NCBI GenBank assembly: GCA_913050205.1
Contig: CAJXAU010000124.1
Span: 1-5,799 of the forward strand
Direction of reading: 5' to 3'
DNA from: an uncultured Verrucomicrobiota bacterium
GTDB taxonomy: Bacteria; Verrucomicrobiota; Verrucomicrobiia; Limisphaerales; UBA1096
DNA: 5,799 nucleotides
Under the pieces are notes generated by a model, which was given only the letters and a program-made list of their open reading frames with translations, was not told the DNA's origin and searched no databases. This document shows positions 1-5,249 of this stretch, piece after piece (within the stretch, counting starts at the first letter, position 1; the number at the start of each line of letters is the position of its first letter). The position numbers and the translations under genes are program-made.

Positions 1-1235
1 GCCTGTCGCAACTTGATTTGGATGCCAAGGGTCTCCTTCCACATCCGTTGCAACTCGACGGCGATGTTGCGGTTCAGTTCGCTGGAATTGAACAGGTATT
101 CAAAATCGGTGGGGAAGCCTTGGCCGTCCGGATAGCCCGCCTCGGCCAGTAGTTGCTTGGCCAAGCGGACGTCGTGCGACGGCCCCTCCGGGGAAGTGTA
201 GTTGCCGGTGCCGGGCGGGACGAAGTGCTTGGCCAGGCGCTCGCCGCCCTTGGTGTATTTCTCGACAATCCTTGCCTTGTCGACGGCCAGTGCCAACGCC
301 TTTCGCACGCGGGGATCGTCGAGCGGTTTTTTCGTGGTATTGAAGCGCACGAAATAACTGCCGAGATAATCGAACTTGTGAAAGCTGGGCCGGGTGCTGA
401 GCGCGTCCAACAGTTCGGTGGGGACGAGGCTCTTGTCCCAAATCACGTCGGCTTGCCCGGCTTCAAACAGGTTGATCGCGGTGGCCGGGGATTCGACCGG
501 AAGAAAATCGACGATACGGTTTTTCGTATTCGCAGCGTCCCAGTAGTTTTCGTTTTTGCGTAACCGAACCCGGTCGCGTACGCGCCAGAAATCGAGCGTG
601 TGCGAGCCGCTGACAGGGAGCGGTTTGCTGAGGCACCATTGGTCACCGTGTTGCTCGATCGTCTTTTGCGGCACAACTGCGAGTGTCCAGAACGCGCACA
701 GTTCGAGGAAAAACGGGGTGGGGCCGGTCAACTCAACGCGGATGGTTGCGGAGTCGACAGCGGTGGCGCCGAGTTGGCCAAGGTCGGTGATTTTGCCGCT
801 GTTAATTGCCTCGGCATTGTTTATGTAAAACAGCATGCCGGCATAGTCGCTGGCGGTAAGGGGGTTCACGGCACGCCGCCAAGAGTAGACGACATCATCA
901 GCCGTGATCGGTTCACCGGTGGACCAGCGGAGATTCTCCCGCAGGTGAAACGTGTAGACCGTGCCGTCATCCGAGATATCCCAGCGCTTGGCCAAGGCGG
1001 GCTCGGCCTGCGCGGTGATGGCGTTGAAACGGGTGAGACCCTCGAACATCGCAGAGACGATTCGGCCATCCGCCTGACTGGTGATGATGGCCGGATCGAG
1101 CGCCTCGGGGTCGGGGCCGTTGATGACGATGAAGTCTGCCTCGTCGTGCCGCTGAAAACAGCCCGCTTGGCCAAGCAGTAGCAGGCACAAAAAAAGCGTT
1201 CCCGCCAAACGCACAGGAACGCTTTTGAAAGTCAT
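1..1235 (-). CDS. Peptide ABC transporter substrate-binding lipoprotein, OppA/DppA type (SBP_bac_5 family), partial
   Basis: Reading down from the ATG at 1235, the frame stays open for 411 codons and leaves through the window's left edge, so the C-terminus is missing; full-length relatives are usually about 500-600 residues. Residues 1-25 form a signal peptide with hydrophobic core LFLCLLLLG, followed by Cys26 in QAGC. This is a lipobox with an unusual Q at -3, suggesting a lipid-anchored protein. Family hallmarks are ALDPAI (45-50), FEGLTRF (64-70), YTFHLRENLRWSTGEPITAD (94-113) with DVVYSWRRAVNP after it, a KNENYWD segment (227-233), and DDPRVRKALALAVDK (306-320). Such proteins capture oligopeptides outside the membrane for an ABC permease; the true ligand cannot be told. 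GGAGGT lies 5 bases before the ATG, which fixes the start, 13 bases after the secG stop. No permease gene is visible. Three exact and two near copies of the CTTGGCCAAG palindrome lie inside the gene, and its first codons overlap a terminator-like hairpin. Confidence 0.9.
   Translation of the reverse strand, partial: MTFKSVPVRLAGTLFLCLLLLGQAGCFQRHDEADFIVINGPDPEALDPAIITSQADGRIVSAMFEGLTRFNAITAQAEPALAKRWDISDDGTVYTFHLRENLRWSTGEPITADDVVYSWRRAVNPLTASDYAGMLFYINNAEAINSGKITDLGQLGATAVDSATIRVELTGPTPFFLELCAFWTLAVVPQKTIEQHGDQWCLSKPLPVSGSHTLDFWRVRDRVRLRKNENYWDAANTKNRIVDFLPVESPATAINLFEAGQADVIWDKSLVPTELLDALSTRPSFHKFDYLGSYFVRFNTTKKPLDDPRVRKALALAVDKARIVEKYTKGGERLAKHFVPPGTGNYTSPEGPSHDVRLAKQLLAEAGYPDGQGFPTDFEYLFNSSELNRNIAVELQRMWKETLGIQIKLRQ
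155..166. repeat. Interspersed palindrome GCTTGGCCAAGC, copy inside the lipoprotein gene
   Basis: A perfect 12-bp palindrome around the core CTTGGCCAAG (156-165). In the lipoprotein reading frame it encodes part of RLAK at residues 357-360. A degenerate copy with one mismatch, CTTGGCCAGG, lies 72 bases away at 228-237 and encodes RLAK at residues 333-336. Confidence 0.8.
228..237. repeat. Degenerate copy of the palindrome (one mismatch)
   Basis: CTTGGCCAGG differs from the core CTTGGCCAAG at one base, and a G precedes it as in the full motif. It may be a decayed copy, or chance codon use for Leu-Ala-Lys in the lipoprotein gene. Confidence 0.45.
773..782. repeat. Degenerate copy of the palindrome (one mismatch)
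   Basis: GTTGGCCAAG differs from the core at the first base. In the lipoprotein frame it encodes LGQL at residues 152-155, a different reading phase from the LAK copies. It could be coincidence. Confidence 0.35.
983..996. repeat. Interspersed palindrome, AGCGCTTGGCCAAG copy inside the lipoprotein gene
   Basis: Exact core at 987-996. The 14-mer AGCGCTTGGCCAAG is also found unchanged at 3859-3872, 3898-3911 and 5159-5172, so the similarity extends beyond the 10-base core. Here it encodes ALAK at residues 80-83. Confidence 0.8.
1165..1176. repeat. Interspersed palindrome GCTTGGCCAAGC in the signal-peptide codons
   Basis: A perfect 12-bp palindrome with exact core at 1166-1175. It is read as Leu21-Gly22-Gln23-Ala24, just before the lipidated Cys26, so it supplies most of the lipobox and explains the unusual Gln at -3. 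Confidence 0.8.
1189..1226 (-). terminator. Rho-independent terminator-like hairpin, overlapping the lipoprotein gene start
   Basis: On the minus strand the arms AAAAGCGTTCC and GGAACGCTTTT (1216-1226 and 1192-1202) pair perfectly over 11 bp around a 13-base loop. The distal arm runs into seven T's (1195 down to 1189). This is the usual form of an intrinsic terminator, and it begins 23 bases after the secG stop, where a terminator for pgk-tpiA-secG would be expected. However, it falls within codons 4-16 of the lipoprotein gene. Translating ribosomes could therefore suppress it, so it may act as a partial terminator or attenuator. The pairing is seen directly; the function is inferred. Confidence 0.6.
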
Positions 1236-1240
1236 GGGTG

Positions 1241-1246
1241 ACCTCC
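1241..1246 (-). promoter_or_regulatory. Shine-Dalgarno sequence of the lipoprotein gene
   Basis: GGAGGT on the minus strand, 5 bases before the ATG at 1235. It is the strongest ribosome binding site in the window; tpiA, secG, carA and rplI have little or none. It decides the lipoprotein start codon. Confidence 0.8.
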
Positions 1247-1248
1247 GA

Positions 1249-1749
1249 TTATTTCTTTTCTTCACCCTCGCCGGGCTGTGCCGTTGTTTCAGCGGAGTCG
1301 GCATCCGGAGCCGGAGTCGTCTCCGTTGTAGACGGAGGCTCAGTGGTGGCTTCTGTAGTTTCCGAACCCTCAGTAGGCGGCGGGATAGCGGCCGGAGCCT
1401 CGGTTGAAGTTGTCGGACCCGAAGGAGGGGGGGGCGTGCCGCCGGTCGGGTCTTCGGTAGCAGCCGGCTTGGCATCGTCGAGTCCCTCAGACAGTGCACC
1501 ACCGGTGTTCCCATTGTTCCCAATGACAGCCAGTAAGAGGCAGAGTCCCAGAAACAGCGTTGCGGAGTACTTGGTGAAACGCGTGAGGACGTTGCCCGCC
1601 CCGGCGCCAAGTGCCATGTCGAGCGCGCCGCCACCGAATGCCAGGCCGGAGCCGGATTCTTTTTTCGGCAACTGAATGAGAATCAGCAGCACGAGGAAGA
1701 AGCAGTTCAGGACCAGGACTGTGGTTAACAGTGTGATTAGAATACTCAT
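1249..1749 (-). CDS. secG: Protein translocase subunit SecG with long low-complexity tail
   Basis: This 166-residue protein is the small SecG subunit of the SecYEG channel in the inner membrane, which stimulates SecA-driven export. Two membrane segments are visible: residues 2-26 (ILITLLTTVLVLNCFFLVLLI and following) and about 62-77 (SATLFLGLCLLLAVIG). Between them lies the family loop QLPKKESGSGLAFGGG (26-41), with a Gly-rich stretch and NVLTRFTKYSA leading into the second helix. E. coli SecG is 110 residues. Here residues 79-166 form an extra tail rich in Thr, Pro, Glu and Ala, ending EGEEKK, probably disordered. A run of eight C's (1427-1434) encodes part of PPPP in that tail. The gene starts 11 bases after the tpiA stop, with no clear Shine-Dalgarno, and a 14-base string shared with the rplI leader lies just upstream. 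Cotranscription with pgk and tpiA is likely. Confidence 0.9.
   Translation of the reverse strand: MSILITLLTTVLVLNCFFLVLLILIQLPKKESGSGLAFGGGALDMALGAGAGNVLTRFTKYSATLFLGLCLLLAVIGNNGNTGGALSEGLDDAKPAATEDPTGGTPPPPSGPTTSTEAPAAIPPPTEGSETTEATTEPPSTTETTPAPDADSAETTAQPGEGEEKK
1427..1434. repeat. Homopolymer G8/C8 tract in the secG tail
   Basis: Eight consecutive G's on the plus strand (C's on the coding strand) within codons 106-108 of secG. It lies after both membrane segments. Such tracts can slip during replication, but a proline-rich stretch could produce one by chance. Confidence 0.9.
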
Positions 1750-1754
1750 GTTCG

Positions 1755-1768
1755 TAGTCGTTAAATTG
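1755..1768 (-). repeat. 14-base leader string shared with rplI (secG copy)
   Basis: On the minus strand CAATTTAACGACTA ends six bases before the secG ATG. It covers the end of tpiA, including its TAA stop. The identical string precedes rplI at 5781-5794 at nearly the same distance from the start codon. It could be a translation-initiation context, or coincidence. Confidence 0.6.
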
Positions 1769-2525
1769 AGTTTTTGATTAGCTCGGAAAAGCTTCGCACA
1801 TCAAGCGAGGCTCCGCCTACAAGGGCGCCATCCACATCGGCCTGGCTCATCAATTCCCGGGCGTTGTCCGGCTTGACACTGCCACCGTACTGGATGCGTA
1901 CCGCCTTTGCCGTGTCGGCGTCAAACAACTCGGCCAACAGATTGCGAATGAACGCGTGCACCTCCTGTGCCTGCTCGGAGGTGGCGGTTTTGCCGGTGCC
2001 GATGGCCCAGACGGGCTCGTAGGCGATGACCGTGCCGAGCATTTCCTCTGTGGTCAAGCCCGCCAAGCTGCCGCGCACCTGTGTTCCGACGACATCCTCG
2101 GTCTTGCCTGCCTCGCGTTCCTCGAGTTGCTCACCCACGCAAACGATTGGTTTCAGGCCTGCCTCGTGTGCTGCCTTGGCCTTGGAGGCGATAAGCTCGT
2201 CCGACTCGCGCTGGTACTCGCGCCGCTCGGAATGGCCGAGTATGACGTACTTGGTGGAAAACTCCTTGAGCATCCCGGCGGCAATTTCGCCCGTGTGGGC
2301 GCCGTAATTGTTCTGGCTCATGTTCTGGGCACCGAGACGGATATTGGAGTCGATGACAGCCTTGGACACCTCGCTCAATGCCGTGAACGGCGGGCAGATG
2401 GCAATGTCCACCTCCTTGATGTCTTTGAGTTCCCGTACCAGACCATTGGCCAGGTCGAGCGACTCGGCCACAGTTTTATTCATCTTCCAGTTGCCGGCGA
2501 TGATCAGTTTGCGTTCTTTATCCAT
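1761..2525 (-). CDS. tpiA: Triosephosphate isomerase
   Basis: Cytosolic glycolytic/gluconeogenic enzyme that interconverts dihydroxyacetone phosphate and glyceraldehyde 3-phosphate; active forms are normally dimers. The 254 residues match the usual bacterial length of about 250. The catalytic set is complete: Asn12 and Lys14 in AGNWKMN (10-16), the electrophile His98 in ILGHSERR (95-102), and the base Glu170 in AYEPVWAIGTG (168-178), followed by the flexible phosphate-gripping loop. The second phosphate-binding region appears as QYGGSVKPDN (212-221) and GALVGGASL (233-241). GAHTGE (75-80) and YQRESDE (104-110) differ slightly from the commonest versions but keep the fold positions. The ATG lies 9 bases after the pgk stop, separated by a T-rich spacer with no Shine-Dalgarno, so translation may be coupled to pgk. 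Confidence 0.98.
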   Translation of the reverse strand: MDKERKLIIAGNWKMNKTVAESLDLANGLVRELKDIKEVDIAICPPFTALSEVSKAVIDSNIRLGAQNMSQNNYGAHTGEIAAGMLKEFSTKYVILGHSERREYQRESDELIASKAKAAHEAGLKPIVCVGEQLEEREAGKTEDVVGTQVRGSLAGLTTEEMLGTVIAYEPVWAIGTGKTATSEQAQEVHAFIRNLLAELFDADTAKAVRIQYGGSVKPDNARELMSQADVDGALVGGASLDVRSFSELIKNSI

Positions 2526-2534
2526 TCGAAAAAA

Positions 2535-3767
2535 TTATTTGTCGGTGAGAGCGGCCACGCCGGGCAATTCCTTGCCTTCGAGGAATTCCAGACTCGCACC
2601 GCCACCTGTGCTCATGAAGGTGACCTGATCCCCGAGGCCGGCTTTGTTTAGTGCCTTCACACTGTCGCCGCCTCCGATGATGCTCTTGGCACCGGATCCC
2701 GTCGCGTCGCACACGGCCTTGGCCACGGCAAAGGTGCCGCTGGAAAAACGGTCATCCTCAAAAATGCCCATCGGGCCATTCCACAAAATCGTCTTTGCAC
2801 CGCGGATCACTTCGCAGAAGGCCTCAGCGGAGTTGGGGCCGATGTCCACACCCTCGACGTCGTCGGGGATGTTTTCACTGTCATTCACACGGTAATCGCC
2901 AAAGGCGAACTTGCCGTCGATCTCAGTTGGTTCGGCCACCACATTATCGGTCGGGATGAGAAATTGCACGTTGTGCTTGGCGGCCTTGTCGAGGGCGGCC
3001 TGTGCGACGTCCACCTTGTCGCGCTCCACCAGCGATTTGCCGACGGTGAGACCCTTGGCCAGCTTGAAGGTGTAGGCCATCGCGCCGCCGATCAGGATGG
3101 TGTCGGCTTTTTCCAGCAGGCGATCGATTACCTTGATTTTGTCGGACACCTTGGCGCCGCCGAGGATCACTACAAACGGGCTTTCGGGGGCGTCCAGTTC
3201 GTCGCCCAGAAATTGTAGTTCGCGCTCCATTAAAAGACCGGCGGCGCATTGCCCGCCGCGGGCGGTGATGGCCTTGGCCACACCGGCGGTGGAGGCATGG
3301 GCGCGATGAGCGGCACCAAACGCATCGTTCACGTACACGTCGGCGTGGGCGGCCAGTTGCTCGGCAAACGCCGCGTCATTGGCTTCCTCCTCGGCGTGGT
3401 ACCGGACGTTTTCCAGCAGCAGGAGTTCTCCATCGGCGAGTTGGTTCACGGCTTCCGCCACGGGATCACCAACGCATTGGTCACAAAAGGCGACCGGTTG
3501 GCCAATCAGTTCGGCAAGTTTATCGGCCACGGGGCGCAGGCTCATGGAGGGCACACGCTCACCCTTGGGGCGGCCGAGGTGCGCGGTGAGGATCACCTTG
3601 GCGCCCTTGTCGATCATCGTTCGCAGCGTGGGCAGTGTGGCACGGATGCGGGTGTCGTCATTGATCACCATCGCGCCGTCCTGTTCGGCCATGGGCACGT
3701 TATAATCTACGCGGGTAAACACGCGTTTGCCCTGCAACTCCAAATCGTTAACGGTGAGTTTAGCCAT
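2535..3767 (-). CDS. pgk: Phosphoglycerate kinase
   Basis: Cytosolic monomer that transfers phosphate between 1,3-bisphosphoglycerate and ADP, giving 3-phosphoglycerate and ATP. The 410 residues are close to the typical 390-415. The N-terminal substrate domain shows RVDYNVP (19-25), the basic AHLGRPKG (62-69), LLENVRYH (117-124) and DAFGAAHRAHAST (148-160). The C-terminal nucleotide domain shows GGAKVSDK (203-210), GGAMAYTF (227-234), LWNGPMGIFE (328-337), GGGDSV (365-370) and STGGGASLEFLEGKELPG (386-403). No key element is missing. The ATG is preceded by GGGGA four bases upstream and by a TTGACA/TATGAT promoter. It is the first gene of the pgk-tpiA-secG cluster. No gap gene, often the upstream partner, lies here; carA diverges instead. 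Confidence 0.98.
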   Translation of the reverse strand: MAKLTVNDLELQGKRVFTRVDYNVPMAEQDGAMVINDDTRIRATLPTLRTMIDKGAKVILTAHLGRPKGERVPSMSLRPVADKLAELIGQPVAFCDQCVGDPVAEAVNQLADGELLLLENVRYHAEEEANDAAFAEQLAAHADVYVNDAFGAAHRAHASTAGVAKAITARGGQCAAGLLMERELQFLGDELDAPESPFVVILGGAKVSDKIKVIDRLLEKADTILIGGAMAYTFKLAKGLTVGKSLVERDKVDVAQAALDKAAKHNVQFLIPTDNVVAEPTEIDGKFAFGDYRVNDSENIPDDVEGVDIGPNSAEAFCEVIRGAKTILWNGPMGIFEDDRFSSGTFAVAKAVCDATGSGAKSIIGGGDSVKALNKAGLGDQVTFMSTGGGASLEFLEGKELPGVAALTDK

Positions 3768-3791
3768 TTAATCCCCGAAAAAGGGCGGGAA

Positions 3792-3819
3792 ATCATACCG
3801 GTGCCGCTTTGAGTGTCAA
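3792..3819 (-). promoter_or_regulatory. Sigma70-type promoter of the pgk cluster
   Basis: On the minus strand there is a perfect -35 TTGACA (3819-3814), a 16-base spacer and a -10 TATGAT (3797-3792), one base from TATAAT. Transcription would start near 3785, giving a leader of roughly 18 bases before the pgk ATG, with GGGGA as the likely ribosome site. It is the only near-consensus promoter I found in the window. Confidence 0.75.
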
Positions 3820-3858
3820 CGGTTATGTCCTCAAAAAACGGCTGTTTTTCAGTATTTG

Positions 3859-3911
3859 AGCGCTTGGCCAAGCGGGAAATCGCCCGCGGCTACTGGCAGC
3901 GCTTGGCCAAG
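3859..3911. repeat. Two palindrome copies in the pgk/carA spacer
   Basis: AGCGCTTGGCCAAG occurs at 3859-3872 and again at 3898-3911, a 14-bp direct repeat with starts 39 bases apart. Copy one is a full 14-bp palindrome, CGCTTGGCCAAGCG, at 3861-3874. Between them GCGGG (3872-3876) can pair with CCCGC (3883-3887) around a six-base loop. Both copies lie upstream of the pgk promoter and of carA, so they could be protein-binding sites, but nothing here proves a regulatory role. Confidence 0.8.
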
Positions 3912-3916
3912 TTGTT

Positions 3917-3926
3917 CACAATTGTG
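3917..3926. promoter_or_regulatory. Palindrome CACAATTGTG upstream of carA, possible operator
   Basis: A perfect 10-bp inverted repeat 45 bases before the carA ATG, flanked by GTTG and CAAC that extend the symmetry imperfectly. In form it resembles a dimeric repressor site. No convincing -35/-10 pair for carA could be placed around it, so the role is speculative. Confidence 0.3.
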
Positions 3927-3971
3927 CAACACGCTTGCGAATAGGCCGATGTATCTCTACTGTCTGCCGCG

Positions 3972-5150
3972 ATGTCTGGCTCAGGGCCTAAAGCCATCCT
4001 CGCGCTTGAGGATGGGACGATCTTCGAAGGGCAGGCGTTTGGCGCAACTGCGTCAGTCGCCGGGGAGGTATGTTTCAACACCTCGATGACGGGGTATCAG
4101 GAGATTTTGACTGATCCGTCCTACAAAGGGCAAATCGTCACGATGACGTATCCCCTGATCGGCAACTACGGTGTCAACGAACAGGACGTGGAGTCGTACC
4201 AAACCCATGCCAGTGGGTTCGTGGTGCGGGAACTCTCACCGGTGGTCAGCAACTACCGTGCGGATTACTCGCTCGCGGAGTACATGGATCGCAACGGTAT
4301 TCCCGGAATTCAAGGGATCGACACCCGTGCGTTAACCAAGAAATTGCGAGTACGGGGTGCGATGAACGGCTACCTGACCACAGAGGAGGGTGCCACAACC
4401 GACGAAGCCATGGCCAAGGCAAAGGCGTGGCCCGGTTTGGTTGGGGTCGATTACGTCAGGGAAGTCACTCACAAAGAAACCTTCGCGTGGGATGAGAACG
4501 ATGATCTCAGTCCGGCGTTCCGGTTGCCCTACGGACCGAAGGAACTCGATGGCCGCACCCAGCGCACCCCAATGCCGGCGGCGGAGATTCCGATTGTCGC
4601 CTACGATTTCGGGGTGAAATACAACATCCTGCGCATGCTGCGCCAGAGCGGATTCAAGGTAACCGTTCTTCCGGCGAACACACCGGCCGAGGAGGCTTTG
4701 AAACACAATCCTGCCGGGATTTTCCTGTCAAACGGTCCCGGTGATCCCGCCGCGGTGACGTATGCGGCGGAGGCCGTTGCGGAGCTGCTTAAGAAAGGGC
4801 TGCCTACTTTTGGCATCTGCCTTGGTCACCAGATTCTCAGCCTCGCGATGGGAGGGAAAACCAGTAAATTAAAGTTCGGCCATCGCGGCGCCAACCAGCC
4901 GGTGAAGGATTTGGATTCCGGACGAGTGGAAATCACCTCGCAAAATCACGGTTTCACCGTGGACGCCGACTCACTGCCAAGCGATGTTGCGGTGAACCGA
5001 ATCAATCTCAACGATCAGACGGTCGAGGGGTTGCGCCACAAGACCAAGCCGGTGTTCTGTGTGCAATACCATCCGGAGGCCTCGCCCGGCCCGCATGATT
5101 CGAGCAACCTATTCGACGAGTTTCGTCAACTCGTTGAGAAGCATGGGTGA
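3972..5150 (+). CDS. carA: Carbamoyl-phosphate synthase small (glutaminase) subunit
   Basis: CarA hydrolyses glutamine and passes ammonia through a tunnel to CarB, which makes carbamoyl phosphate for pyrimidine and arginine synthesis in the cytosol. At 392 residues it has the normal length (E. coli 382). The N-terminal CarA domain shows ALEDGTIFEG (11-20), GEVCFNTSMTGYQEILTDPS (31-50) and GIDTRALTKKLR (115-126). The class I glutamine amidotransferase domain starts near 207 with IVAYDFGVKYNILR and carries LSNGPGDP (252-259). The catalytic triad is complete: nucleophile Cys283 in FGICLGHQ, and His367 and Glu369 in QYHPEASPGP. The ATG gives the family N-terminus, though its Shine-Dalgarno is weak. 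It diverges from pgk and converges on rplI as a single-gene unit; carB is not next to it. A palindrome begins on the base after its TGA stop. Confidence 0.98.
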   Translation: MSGSGPKAILALEDGTIFEGQAFGATASVAGEVCFNTSMTGYQEILTDPSYKGQIVTMTYPLIGNYGVNEQDVESYQTHASGFVVRELSPVVSNYRADYSLAEYMDRNGIPGIQGIDTRALTKKLRVRGAMNGYLTTEEGATTDEAMAKAKAWPGLVGVDYVREVTHKETFAWDENDDLSPAFRLPYGPKELDGRTQRTPMPAAEIPIVAYDFGVKYNILRMLRQSGFKVTVLPANTPAEEALKHNPAGIFLSNGPGDPAAVTYAAEAVAELLKKGLPTFGICLGHQILSLAMGGKTSKLKFGHRGANQPVKDLDSGRVEITSQNHGFTVDADSLPSDVAVNRINLNDQTVEGLRHKTKPVFCVQYHPEASPGPHDSSNLFDEFRQLVEKHG

Positions 5151-5174
5151 CTTGGCCAAGCGCTTGGCCAAGCG
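5151..5174. repeat. Tandem palindrome copies directly after the carA stop
   Basis: Two exact cores, CTTGGCCAAG at 5151-5160 and 5163-5172, are joined by CG, so 5151-5172 is itself a perfect 22-bp palindrome. The second copy is the full 14-bp form (5161-5174). It could fold as a hairpin in the carA transcript, but no T-run follows. The proper terminator lies 22 bases further on. Confidence 0.85.
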
Positions 5175-5196
5175 TGAACATCATCCCAATTCAAAA

Positions 5197-5229
5197 GCAA
5201 AAAGCAGGACACTAAGTCCTGCTTTTTGC
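5197..5229. terminator. Bidirectional rho-independent terminator between carA and rplI
   Basis: GCAAAAAGCAGGAC (5197-5210) pairs perfectly over 14 bp with GTCCTGCTTTTTGC (5216-5229) around the loop ACTAA. The distal arm supplies T5 on either strand, so the hairpin can end both the carA message and the converging rplI message. Its position between two facing stop codons supports this. Confidence 0.85.
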
Positions 5230-5249
5230 ATAAATGGTTAAGGGTCGCC

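Noticed and set aside
600..1181. 193-codon open frame on the plus strand
   Set aside because: It lies antisense to the lipoprotein gene, whose minus-strand frame shows clear family motifs; the plus-strand protein shows no recognisable domain.
2526..2534. T6 run between pgk and tpiA as a terminator
   Set aside because: No stable inverted repeat precedes it, and the 9-base gap points to cotranscription.
1956..2651. 231-codon open frame on the plus strand
   Set aside because: Antisense to tpiA and the end of pgk, both of which have complete catalytic motifs; typical shadow frame in GC-rich DNA.
3498..3505. TTGGCCAA in pgk as another palindrome copy
   Set aside because: Both outer core bases differ, and the codons encode an ordinary IGQP stretch.
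3249..3812. 187-codon open frame on the plus strand
   Set aside because: Antisense to the pgk N-terminal half and its promoter; His/Gly-rich product without domain features.
3834..3849. AAAAAC/GTTTTT hairpin upstream of pgk
   Set aside because: Only six mostly A-T pairs with a four-base loop; it lies upstream of the pgk promoter, where it has no clear role.
3912..3963. A carA promoter from TTGTTC/TTCACA and GAATAG or TACTGT
   Set aside because: The -10 candidates match only two or three of six bases, or would place the start of transcription at the start codon.
61..4993. 13-base GCGATGTTGCGGT at 61-73 and 4981-4993
   Set aside because: It lies on opposite coding strands in unrelated genes with no shared flanks; a chance match is expected at this length.
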